A DNA stretch of 64,000 bases. It comes from Schistocerca nitens (Eukaryota > Arthropoda > Insecta > Orthoptera > Acrididae). Position 1 is the stretch's first letter. Each line of letters starts with the position of its first letter. Below, piece after piece: positions 43,020 through 53,986 of this stretch. The position numbers and the translations under genes were made by a program. The DNA is taken from contig NC_064619.1 in the NCBI RefSeq assembly GCF_023898315.1, positions 499,072,594 to 499,136,593 on the forward strand, given 5' to 3'. The notes below the pieces were generated by a model. That model worked only from the letters and a program-made list of their open reading frames with translations, ran no database searches and was not told the origin of the DNA.

Positions 43020-44135
43020 TATTTGTTTAGTCAGTAATATTCTCTAGTTGAGGAAACCACTATCGCGCTTATGTTTATACGGGTAATGTCGCGGCAAGTT
43101 TTCTTCTCTCTGCACCTAAATAATTTATTCACTTTTTCGCTACTACTTTCTAAGCATCACATTTGTCTACAAATTGAATTGGTGTTTATTGGATTTGCTA
43201 CTTCGTTTCGAAGTGAAAAGTTTAGCGCGCCAATGACATTATACAACGGCAACGCTTATCGTTGGGGAATGTTCCGGTTATGTACGTCGAGTGGAACTGA
43301 CATCAGACGCGACGAGCCCCATTTCCACTAAAAGCGCTGTGAGTGCAGGTCAACTACTGATCAATCGAGTTTGCTACAGCTCTACACATGCTCCAGTCGT
43401 CCCTCAGAGGTCACCCATGAACCTTTCATCATGCAGACAGAACCTGGCAATGCTACAATGCTGTGAGAACCCTGCTCTGCTATATTGTTGAGGGTCAAAG
43501 GCATTTTATTCACAGTAGGCAGAGAATGTCAACACGGAACAGAAAGGGCACTTCTCGTATAAATTATTCATAGTTTTCTGCAAAATCTCTTTGCAACGAA
43601 AAAGGAAAACATATCACCTACAACGGATTCATAAAAGCGAACCGTATGTCTGAAAAATGCGTTGCTGAGGGTTTAAAATGGGCATAAGAAGTATTATTCT
43701 TATCCAGTTTTGATTTAAGGTTCACAGTACGTATTATGACTCATATATCTTCTCACTTTTTCATTGTTAATTCACTCGATGAGAGTGACGATTTATGTGA
43801 TCATCTGACAAATTTGCTCTAGAATCCGTTTTTGCGGAGACGTGATTCAATAATTTCCTCTCTACATCTATCTAGCACTTCGTAGTATTTGACGATTGTC
43901 TCTCTCGGACCACTTCTCTTTTCTTTCCTAAATGAAATTTTCCAAGAGCTTCTTGTGCTATCTTATTTCATTCATAAGTCCAGTTATTGTAAAAGTTCTG
44001 CCCGCATTTCCTAATCGTAATTAGCAGCGCCTCACTTTTCTTATATATATTTTCAGTCAGTGATTTCTTGTGTTCGTTTCTCTCTGTTCAAAGTCACATT
44101 ATTTTTTCTCTGAATAGATCCCTTTCTCTTTCACT
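43020..44135. other. unassigned sequence
   Basis: No recognised gene or repeat. Pyrimidine-rich stretches occur near 43860-44110. Confidence 0.35.
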
Positions 44136-44139
44136 TATC

Positions 44140-44600
44140 TAAAGAAGTAACGACTCTTACACAATAGATCTAAGCCTTAGCATAGAAGTATAGGTAGAGA
44201 GTGCTAAATAAAACGCGTATGGCTGGGAGGGACGTGCGTGAAGCCTTGAGTGACTACCGTAGCAGAATATTATCAAATGATTTTTCACAAAAACCAAAGA
44301 AATTCTGGTCATATGTGAAGCCAGTCAGTGGTCTCATAGTTAGTGTCCAGAAACTCCATGGATGACACAGAAACTGAAATTGAGCCTAGCAAAGCAAAAA
44401 TAGAAATGCTGAATTCCATTTTCAACTGTTCCTTTACGACGTAAAGTCCTGTAGTATTGCCTCCGTTTGATTCTTGCGCCAATGCAGATGTGAGAGATAT
44501 GGATGCTACTTCCAGGGACGTTGAGAGAAACCTGAAATCGCTAAAATGGAACAATGGTCCAGGAGCCGATGGAATCCCTATCAAATTCTATGGTAACTTG
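44140..44600 (+). pseudogene. CR1-like LINE linker-region remnant
   Basis: Plus-strand blocks DVREALSDYRSRILSNDFSQ and KPKKFWSYVKPVSG match the connector between endonuclease and reverse transcriptase in CR1/Jockey-type LINEs. A decayed L..L.WNNGPGADGIPIKF block (start of the reverse transcriptase) follows in another frame. No further LINE sequence was found downstream. Confidence 0.65.
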
Positions 44601-44604
44601 TAAA

Positions 44605-44820
44605 CGCTTGAATGTAGAAGCAAAGTACCCCACAAAATCCTACTTACAGAGTTTCTAGAATGATCCTTAAGTAGGTAAGTTAAGAATATAGGCCAACTAC
44701 ACGGTTGTAAAAAACCAAACTGGGGCGGACAAGATTTGTGCTCCTTAAAATAGGGATGCCTACTCACGTGTTCAGCCCCCAATGTGGATAATATACGGTG
44801 GGTTGCGTTGAAATACACTG
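44605..44820. other. unassigned sequence
   Basis: Nothing recognised between the LINE fragment and the Tc1-like fragment. Confidence 0.3.
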
Positions 44821-44824
44821 CATG

Positions 44825-45195
44825 TTAAGAAAAGTGAAGTAACCAGAGGGCATGGTCGAATGTCAATCCAACTTAGTATAATACAGACCATCAGCAGGAA
44901 TGTAACGGGTAAGAGCTGCAGTTCTCTGTGACACGTAGAGCAACCGCCTGAATGGATTATAGTTGTTCATGTTAGTGTTGTTACCCAGACTGGTAGGTTA
45001 CATAAAAGGCGTTAACAGCATTGGGTGATTACTGTGAAGGACTCGAAGATATCCTGTGCTCGTCTGAGACAGCGTTATCAGCACCTGACAGAGTTTGAAA
45101 GCGGCAGTTCTACACTACACCCAGATGGACATCGGCGGCAAGTACAGTGGAGACCTGGGGAGAGATTCCATTCTTCCAAAGTTTCAGAACGACAC
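44825..45195 (+). pseudogene. Tc1-like element 5' fragment, weak
   Basis: The segment around 45010-45100 (TGACAGAGTTTGAAAGCGGC) resembles the 5' part of locust-type Tc1 elements leading into an LTEFERG-type helix-turn-helix block. The rest is too eroded to confirm and there is no catalytic region. Confidence 0.4.
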
Positions 45196-45275
45196 AGCAG
45201 TGTTACTCCCAGTCATGCCACCAGGCCAGAACAGATGAGAGGGAAAAAAGGGGGGAGGAGAGGAAAAACAGAACA

Positions 45276-46203
45276 TGTCTTTGAATGTTGAGGTCAGACT
45301 TTCATTCTTTGTGTTACTGGAGGGTCTTCTTCCGGAAACTTAAATCTTCCAATTTAAATACTAGTGTGGGGTTAAAGCAGAATAAAATGGGAAGGGCGAT
45401 ATATTTGTCGCCACTCTCAACTTTATTTTTGAGGTTTTTCTGAATATTTAATCTCTTTCTTACTGTTACCTACGTCCTCTACGCTCCTCGGAGTATTGGA
45501 CCTCATCATCATCATCATTTCATTATGAGGTTACAATACGTGAAACACATTATAAAATGGATCAAATGGCTCTGAGCACTATGGGACTTGAGAGCTGAGG
45601 TCATCAGTCCCCTAGAACTTACAACTACTTAAACCTAACTAACCTAAGGACATCACACACATCCATGCCCGAGGCAGGATTCGAACCTGCGACCATAGCG
45701 GTCTCGCGGTTCCAGACTGACGCGTCTAGAACCACACGGCCACACCGGCCGGCGAAGCACATTATAATGTACGCAATGGCTAAGTTATAAAATTGAGAAT
45801 AACATTCAGGAGTGTGTGGTGACCTAAAATATTGCTTCATTTGTGTCGACTGAAGTACGTTATGCAATCATTCAGTCTCCATCCTTCGTACAAAATGTGC
45901 TTCCCTCTGTAACTACATAAGAGGATGCATTTTTTACGTCGACGCCGAATGTAAATCACTTGTAACTTTATTCTGATTGTAAGAGAGGGGAAACGGATGA
46001 AAGGAATTAAGCGATTGAATTTTCTGAAGAAAAAGTGTGTACCAACTGGCACACATGCGGGTTACAGACGGAGAAATAATGCAGCTACTTTGTCAAAACA
46101 CAAACAAATCTTTTTCATTCCCTGAAGTAAAATTGACACGCAAGCAGTATATGGAAACTTTTGCCAGTTTTTACCACCACAGCTTTAAACAATGCAACAG
46201 AAA
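45276..46203 (+). repeat. repeat of the ~725-bp segment in permuted order Y-X, with a SINE insertion
   Basis: Y' (45276-45472) joins directly to X' (from 45473; CTTACTGTTACCTA|CGTCCTCTAC). X' runs to ~46203 and ends GCAACAGAAACG. A SINE with duplication occupies 45555-45766. The permutation points to a former tandem array or a circular intermediate. Confidence 0.88.
45555..45753 (-). mobile_element. tRNA-derived SINE, full length, in the permuted repeat
   Basis: 13-bp duplication GAAACACATTATA (45542-45554) and GAAGCACATTATA (45754-45766). The empty site is visible in the sister repeat at about 42375-42400, so this insertion is younger than the duplication. Confidence 0.95.
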
Positions 46204-47040
46204 CGAAAGGGGCGGGGAGGGGGGGGGGCACGACGGAGGGAGAGGACTCAGAAGGTTGGAACAGGGCAGACGCGAGGGGGAATGAGAAAAGGTGGAGGAA
46301 GGAAACGCAAAAGGGCTCGGGGGACAGAAGGGAGGCAGAGAGGGGTAGGCGAGGAATGAAACAGGATGGAAGGGGGGGGGGGAATGAGCCCGGGAAAAGG
46401 ACAGAGGAAAGGAGGGGGAGGTAAGCATCTGAGTTGATAGGAGGGATAAATGGAGGGAGAGAGGGCATCATCTGGGAGGGGGAGTTGACAGACGCCACCT
46501 TGGGAAAGGAGATGAAGGGTGTAGAGATGGAGGGTAGGGGGGACACAACAATGAAGGCACGGCAGAGGGTGGGGGTTGGAAAGGAGAGGAGCAACCAGGG
46601 AATGAGGGGGATCAAAGTGGCGGGAGGTGTAGAGTATGCAGATATGTTCAAGGGATAAGAGCAGATGGGGGAAAGGAATCAGGTCGTAGAGGATCCGCGT
46701 GGGGGACAGGAGGCGTATACGGAAGGTGAGGCAGAGTGCATGGCGCTCGAGGATCTGGAGGGACTTAGAGAATTTGGGGTGGGGGGGGGGAGGGCGGATA
46801 TCTAGGCGGAACTGGCATAACAGAGGATGGGATTTGTAGGTGTGGAGGATGGTAGAGGGGTTCAACCCCCATGTCTTGCCAGAGAGGAGTTTGAGGAGTC
46901 AGAGGCAGTTGTGGGCTTTGGATTGGATAGAGCAGAAATGAGGGATCCAGGTGAGGTGATGGTCAATGGTGAGGCCAAGGTAGGTGAGGGTGGGCTACTT
47001 GAAGAACAGTGAGTATTTACCATGGCGCATTGAGAGCTAC
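46204..47040 (-). pseudogene. jockey-like LINE ORF2 C-terminal region, low-complexity drift
   Basis: Minus-strand blocks in order: a YLGLTIDHHLTWIPHF-type segment near 46985-46940; LKLLSGKTWG; then SLQILERHALCLTFRIRLLS, TRILYDLIPFPHLLLSLEHI and HSLVAPLLS. They match the thumb/C-terminal region of jockey-group LINEs, where a QN.ALR..-type helix follows the conserved Y(A/C)xxxW block. Poly-G/poly-C runs at ~46210, 46370 and 46780 break the frames. The long Pro/Ser-rich frames here are not independent genes. Confidence 0.65.
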
Positions 47041-47044
47041 ATTT

Positions 47045-48530
47045 TGTGAGTGAGAATAAGGAACATCATAGGCCTAAGTGTGTGTGTTTGGTGTGTTCTA
47101 ACGGATGGAGTAGCCACCCTGCTGCCTAAATAGGACAACCGGTAGCCCTGATAGGCCGGTCGGACAAACGTGGCTTGTGGCAGCGGTTACATCGGCAATT
47201 GCAGCAATTCCACCTACTGGATGTCATCAATGTCCTTACAGTCCGACGGGTCTTCAGAAGCACTGGGCCGGGATGTCAGAGTACCAGTACAGTATTTATA
47301 CAGTCGGATGTAGGGAACTGACTGACTGGCCGACACACCCAGCCCTCGTCCTTAATCTGTCTGACATATTCGATTTGGGGCTGGTGCGCCTTCCCTTCTC
47401 TGGGAGAAAGCCGCATTAACTAATGTGCGGGTATCCCTTCAGGTCAGGAATCTATCATGCATGAATGATCAGAATCAATACAACACAGTCTGAGAACTGT
47501 GTAATCTCGACATTGCAGCTGCATGACTCTGAAGATGCCACTGTCAACAATGATGTAAGTATTAAAAGTTACCCAACAACAATACAAACTGTAGCTACTT
47601 CTGTACTGCAGTGCTGCGTTGGATTTTCCACTGATAGAACTGATCCCTGCACTCAGAATCATTTGGCCCCATTGATTGCACATGACGGATATAATAGGGG
47701 CGTAGTTAGTGTTTATCAGTTCTCCCCACAGTGCACAGTGTACATCAAGAAGTGCATTTCATAGCCATGTTGGCCGCTGCTCGTTTCTAACCTTCTTTCA
47801 TTTGATGCAACACCACCTGTATAAATTCTTCTTCGTGAAATATTCATCGCCGAGAATTTTGACTAACTCGTTGTGGTTTGAAAGACCCAGTTTTTCTAAT
47901 TTTCTATTCACATTGATAAATTACATTCAGTTAGTATGACGCATGTTGTGAAATATTTCTCTGTACATTCGTACAACTTTCTGAGCACTAAATCTTCTTC
48001 AGTGGAGTAGGCAGCAATCAAGTTCACCTTGCATTTTAATTCGCATCACATATTTGTATAAAATACAAAGACGGGTAACATGTAATCTTCTCATATTTTT
48101 CGATCACAGTCATATAATTTTACAGTTTCTTGTATTACAACACTATTTGCACCATGTTTCTCCCTAGATGTACCACAATTATTTATTCTGGTTAATTTAT
48201 GCTACCCTTTCTCTCGCCCTCCCCCTCTTCTATGCCTATACGTGACTGTAATGAATTATTGTATACATGCCAGTTTCATGACTTACTATGTCATATGTAA
48301 TAAGTGACTTGTACTTTTTTCTTGGTTTGCATAAAGCAAGTTTTATCTCTTCATGAACTATGTAACGTGTGTAATTAGTTTAATGAATGCAAGTTTAATT
48401 CCTCTACTTATATTATGCTTCCAGTAATTGTACAATACACCCAAAGAGAGCGATATATGCACTATGCCCTCTGTCACATAACATTTGGTACATATTGGTT
48501 TATACACAAGCACACTTGATATTGGCATCT
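47045..48530. other. unassigned sequence
   Basis: 47100-47420 is somewhat GC-richer than its surroundings but has no frame or repeat I recognise. The remainder is AT-rich. Confidence 0.35.
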
Positions 48531-48534
48531 TTTC

Positions 48535-49030
48535 CCTCCTTTACCTTTCTCCCCTCTCTACCACTTTTCCTCACCCCCCCCCCCCCCACTGATAATTTAA
48601 CATCGTAAGCAGAGTATTGAGCTTATCCAATAGTTTCACCGCCTGTAATTAATACTTCCATTTTATAATACTATAAATGGCGCTTATGACCCCCTCCCCC
48701 TCCTCTTCAACTGCTCCCCCGTTTTTCCAACCAGCTCCCGCAATGGTTAGGTTCAATTTCATTGACACCTTTTCCACCACTTACCAGGTATCTTCCCCAC
48801 CCATTTCATCCCGATTCCATGAAATCCCCTCCCTCTCCCGCCCCCCTCCCCCAATCCGCCACGCACTTTCCCTTTTTAATAGTTGCACTTTTTCTCATTG
48901 ACAACTCTCCCTCCACCTCCCTAGCACCATTCCAAAACACTATTTCCGATTACGTCCACTCCCACCTCCACCCCAACCCCTCACCGCCGCCCCCTGTCCC
49001 GTCCACACACCCCCTCCACTTTATAAACGT
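48535..49030 (+). repeat. C-rich low-complexity region
   Basis: Contains a poly-C run at ~48575-48589 and long CCTCCCC-type tracts. Two overlapping Pro/Ser-rich frames (48677-48901 and 48762-49058) follow the composition. It might be the 5' or ORF1 part of a jockey-like LINE, but nothing specific supports this. Confidence 0.5.
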
Positions 49031-49366
49031 CCGATCATTACGCGAACTGTGTATTTGATACCTTATGTTTTATGCATTATACCTCTGCTACAACATATTG
49101 ATTACAACACATAATATATTAATGGCAAACTTTCGTAATCTAGTTTAGTATGTTTATGTATGACACGCACACACACTTTATAATAAGGTTTAACAGATTA
49201 TTGTGTTCTGTCACGGTTATAATTGTTCTACAGTGTACTGGTGTTTGGGTGTTTCTCATTTAAACAAGGGTACTCTCTTTTTGGAATCATGTATTTTAAT
49301 GCTATAAGCATATTATTTACACCTTGTATCCACAAGAAACACCGTTCCTCCAAATATGTATTTGCA

Positions 49367-49544
49367 AAATGGCTCTGAGCACTATGGGACTTAACGTCTA
49401 TGGTCATCAGTCCCCTAGAACTTAGAACTACTTAAACCTAACTAACCTAAGGACATCACACAACACCCAGTCATCACGAGGCAGAGAAAATCCCTGAACC
49501 CGCCGGGAAGCGAGAACGCTACCACACGACCACGAGCTGCAGAC
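49367..49544 (-). mobile_element. chimeric SINE: main-family body with a different tRNA-like head
   Basis: The 3' body (ATGGCTCTGAGCACTATGGG ... CTAACCTAAGGACATCACAC) is that of the main SINE. The head instead reads, on the plus strand, AACACCCAGTCATCACGAGG ... AACGCTACCACACGACCACG, unlike the CCCGAGGCAGGATTCGAACC head of all other copies. Part of the head seems deleted between short GGGAA repeats, removing the B-box. The identical 12-bp duplication TATGTATTTGCA (49355-49366 and 49545-49556) shows it inserted as one unit. Confidence 0.9.
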
Positions 49545-49556
49545 TATGTATTTGCA

Positions 49557-51290
49557 GGCAACACATTTTTTTTTCCAGGAATGTATGATTGCGTTTCAGT
49601 TTTATGTTCCTATGATATTTGCTTAATCATGGAATATGCAAGATAGACTTAAAGCCTACGCTGTTCATCTCTGATCACCAGTCAATAAGCAAATTTCATA
49701 GTGCATTTTCAGATCATTTCACTGCCAATGTAACGACTGTATTGATGTTTATTCTGCGCCTCAATTGTACCATGGTTGGAAAACATGTTTGCTACCTGTG
49801 CGTCATACATTTTTGTGGTTTTGTACTTATCTACACTCTGGGATACCCTTGACGATGAATTCACTTAAAGATTAACTATACTCATTCTACAAAAAACTTT
49901 TTCAGTGGTGTAGTTGATAATGGTCTAAGACCGAAATCATGGTAGGAATATAAAATAAAGAAGTTTTTAAAGTCAAATGGCGGAATATCATTAAAACATC
50001 ATTCAAACAAGCACCATCAATTAGTGTTTCGACTGATTCCTTCAGAAGCCTCCTATAGTGTGAACATAATGGAACTGTCCTTGAAAATATATCATGCATG
50101 TTAAGACAGGCATTCCAGCTTATCATTTGCCCCAGGTTGCAGACGTGTAAACTGTGTTGCGTGTCTTAAGGAGCATAAAATAAATTCCGGGCCCGTCGTT
50201 GTATAGCTGTCTCCAACAACAAAATAAACGTGGCCAAAAGCGTACAGTAGCCAATGGAGATTGTCTTCAAGCCAATGTACTTGTCGTAGCTTCTCCCCTC
50301 CCTCCTTCCTCCTACTCCAATACTAGTTCTGTAATGTCGATTATGAATAACTTCAAACGTGCCTAGTATAAACTGAAACGCCACCCGACGGGTGAAAACT
50401 GGAAATATTCTGGCAACAAATTAATCAATCTTAAGAGCAAACACTTTCTGTGAGCTTCTGTGAAAAGCAGGTCACGTCACTGACAATCTTTTAGGTCTCC
50501 TCTCATCTCTGGATCACTCTAGGACCACTAGCCCGACGTTACCTAACTTTGGGAACCCTCCCCCTCCCCTGTAATTCGACCCTGTGGGGCTGCAGCCCCA
50601 TTACACGGCCAGTGGACTGCACTAACCGGTGCGTACGCGGTTGAACTCCTTCCTCACTAGTTAACGCCAGCACGCTAAGCCTGCCTTCAAGACAGATCCT
50701 CAAACTTTGTTATGGCTTGCTTCAAGCAATTGAAGTGCAGATGCTCGTTAACATTACTAACAACGCTTCATAAGACAATTTGTTTTTTCTACTTTCTGAA
50801 ATTTGGCTCCAATTCAGCTTAGCTTCAAACTAATTTTTCGTTAAAAATTTCGTTACACAACTACCATAGTTAAAACCGAGAAATATAGCACACGTCTAAC
50901 ATGTCGAAGAAACAATGCAACAGTCCTTTACCGTTCTTAGAGCTTCCCTTTTCCTATCTTATGACAGCCTATCACCTCTCTTTTGGTTGCTATCTTGATA
51001 AAGCTCTTCTTAAGAAATCAAGCCTTGTATGTAGGATAACAAGCGACACGTGGTGGAATTACGCAGTGGGATTATGTAGCTGGTGTTGAATATAGTGTTT
51101 CGTACGAAGGGCAAGGAGATGAGGCACTCCATGTAGAAGAGAAAGAACGTCTTTAGAAACTACACGTCCAATACAGGGAGCTCGATATGTAGTGTATTTT
51201 GCCTGCAAGGTTGTTTACAGTACACTATCGGCAACTTGCAACTGTCATTGAAAGTTTCCTTTTCATCGAAAAAAGTAGTGATGCTGCTCG
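49557..51290. other. unassigned sequence
   Basis: No recognisable genes or repeats. 50500-50720 is GC-richer and holds an inverted GGGGCTGCAGCCCC, but no frame is supported. Confidence 0.35.
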
Positions 51291-51300
51291 TCTCTGATGT

Positions 51301-51494
51301 GCAGCCGGCCATTGTGGCCGAGCGGTTCTAGGCGCTTCAGTCGGGAACCGCGCTGCTGCTACGGTCGCAGGTTCGTATCCTGCCTTGGTCATGGATGTGT
51401 GTGATGTCCTTAGGTTAGTTAGGTTTAGGTAGTTCTAAGTCTAGGGGGCTGAAGACCTCAGATGTTAAGTCCCATAGTGCTTAGAGACATTTTT
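51301..51494 (+). mobile_element. tRNA-derived SINE, full length
   Basis: Plus-strand copy from GCCGGCCATTGTGGCCGAGC (A-box TGGCCGAGCGG) through B-box GGTTCGTATCC to the tail. Only a short duplication, TGATGT, is visible (51295-51300 and 51495-51500). Several private mutations indicate an older copy. Confidence 0.92.
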
Positions 51495-51754
51495 TGATGT
51501 CGGTAGAAAAATTGCTCACAACGAGTTTTGCATTATTCGCATAACTGTGAACACGTGTGAACTAGATTCAATACTAACTGCGAATAAAAGAATAATAACT
51601 GCTGTTAATTTTTTTTAATTGGCTCAACAGTCTTCTGACTGTTTTGGTGCAGCCCACCATGAATTTTTCTCCTGTGCCAACCACTTCATCTCACAAGGAA
51701 CCCTTTGATTGCGTTATTGCAAGTTCATTCTTTAGTAAGGCTCATTTGAAAGTG

Positions 51755-53565
51755 TTGTGTTAACAATTATGACAGGAAATATATTAATTACTAATGACTG
51801 ACCATGTGTATTAGGAAGGCTACAGAAAATGAGTGTCCGGGAGGTGCACAGATAAACCTTCTGTTCGATGTCTGTATCACACTTTAAAAAATGGATTTCA
51901 TCGACATTCGGGAAGTGTTCACAACAAATCATAAACACCGAATGAAAAACGGTGTGGCACTGTAATCACAAAGGTTCGCCCCAACAAGATCAAGGCAAAC
52001 TCCTTGGGAGTTACAAACCGTGAAGGTATCCACTCTTAAAGAATGCATATAGACTCATACTGATGTAACTGGGTAATGAGAAATGATGGAACATAATGGC
52101 ATGCAACCGAATGCGAAACCGTCTGTTGTGGAGCTTATCGTGAAACTGGCTATACTTTAAGGCGAAGCTGCAGATAGCTCGATAATGAATGTTATACGCA
52201 CGGAAAAACTAACATCCAGAGGCTGAACTGGTCAAATGGTTCCGGTTGGTATGATTTGCAATGTGAAACACTTTTCAGGAGGAATAGATTGCTCCAAAGG
52301 TGTATGATTTTTATACGAAGATCAGGAACCAAGAAAAAGCAAGTCCTTTTGACCAGCTACTGGCCAAAAGCAGGGCTCATAACATACTTTTAGTTCTCTT
52401 ACGCCCGTTTCACCACTCTTGCTTGCTATGACGTAAATATTTGCTACTGCCGTTACAAGATCACGCACACGAGAAAGAATCGTAGGGGCAGTGCATCTCC
52501 AACTTCTTGCAGTGAGACAAATAACTTTCCAGCCAGTTTACCATCCAGATTAACAGTCAGCATAATTGTATACGAAAGTGTCAAGGGACTGATGTTAGTT
52601 GATCTTGATACAACTCTCTTGGTTCCTCTAATCTATAGGATTTCTTTCATATGCGCTTCCTCTCCAAATTACGACTTGTCGGAGTTGAAAACTTCCTTAC
52701 TGAACGGTGGGATAAGTTTGTTTATCTCATCCACAAATTCTCGGCGGATTCCGCAGTTTGCTGTGCACCGACAAGTTGACACTTTGTTTGAAATTTCTCT
52801 ACCTTACGTCTTCTAATTCTGTAGCACTGTTTGAAGTTATGCAACAATCCACTGCCTCACTTGAAATCACTGTAATCTATGTCGCGCGCTACTGCATAAC
52901 GTTGTAAATCGCTATCATGCACATCCTGTAAAATGTATCGAGCGTTGTTGAAAAGAGCAAACACCAGTTTTTGTAACGAGTGTACCTTGTCCTCCCTTGA
53001 ATATCGGTAGTTTCCCTTATGCATTACACGGTCGTATTGCTGCACACTTATTCGAAATATGTTCTTAATCGTTTTTTTTTACTATGCTGCGGATGATCTT
53101 CTACGTACGTAATTATGTTTAGTACTCGCTTTTTGGACAACGATTGTACTTTACTACGTTTCACTGGAGATGTGATTTGTGGCTCCCCGTCCGACAGCGG
53201 TGCCTGTTTCAGTATCACTTTCACCTGTTAAGCACGTACCGTCATCATTGTACTCCTCATACATATTGTACACACAGAGGATCGTATACGACACCACACA
53301 TTCCTCTGACTCATCTTGCAGAAACGCTAATGTTTCAGCTCTCACTTCTTTCTCAATCTGTGAAATTTCTGGGGTTTCTTTCTGATGACGTGTCAGCTTC
53401 AGCAACTTTTGTTGTAGACATAATGCAATGTTTGCTTTGTTTATCGTTGCCACTGCTCTGCTTTGTATGAACACCACTAGGACTGTAGCAGTGTTGTGAG
53501 TGACTCGTCGACTAAACAGTTCAACTACGCTCCGAAGCCTCATGCTGTGCTCGCCATTGCACACC
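51755..53565 (-). pseudogene. pogo/Tigger-like transposase remnant
   Basis: Minus strand, N- to C-terminal. A 136-aa acidic block lies at 53154-53564. Then 52857-53045 encodes a CENP-B-type DNA-binding segment (LVFALFNNARYILQDVHDSD followed by LQRYAVARDIDYSDFK, then WLHNFK in the next frame). Next comes REFVDEINKLIPPFSKEVFN with SDKS at the position of the first catalytic Asp (~52690-52760). Decayed catalytic and C-terminal sequence runs to ~51900 (HAIMFHHF and YAFFKSGYLHG blocks). Many stops and frameshifts, no terminal repeats located. The catalytic core is too eroded to confirm the family fully. Confidence 0.6.
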
Positions 53566-53986
53566 TCCAGCCCCGCCCCCTGTAGCCATTAGCAGCCAAT
53601 ATTGTGACTGCATTGTAGACAATATGTGGGAAGTTGAATGGCTTAAACCTCATTGAACTCTTCCGACCTCGCCTCAAGGGGTTCGGTGTCAGAGTAGCAC
53701 TTGCAGCCAGCGTCCTCAGTTATTGGTTGCATGTATCCCAATGTGTACCTCCCTCTACAGTTTTTACCTTCTACAGCTCCTTTTAGTGACATGAAAGTTA
53801 TTCCCTGATGTCTTGCCTAATTCCTATCATCCATCTCTTCTTCTCGTCAATATTTTTCAAATTTCATTTCCTCGCCAATCCTGCTGAGAACCTCCTCATT
53901 TATTATCTAATTACGGATTGTGTTTGATGCTGGTAGACTTCGCTTGGGCAGAAATGTCCTATTTGTCTGTGCTAGTCTGCTTTTTA

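Noticed and set aside
46115..46865. Large proline/serine-rich proteins on the minus strand
   Set aside because: Overlapping frames created by G/C homopolymer drift. Only the frame with LINE C-terminal blocks has meaning.
48677..49058. Proline-rich secreted or structural protein
   Set aside because: Two frames overlap in a C-rich low-complexity tract. No signal peptide, no repeats beyond composition.
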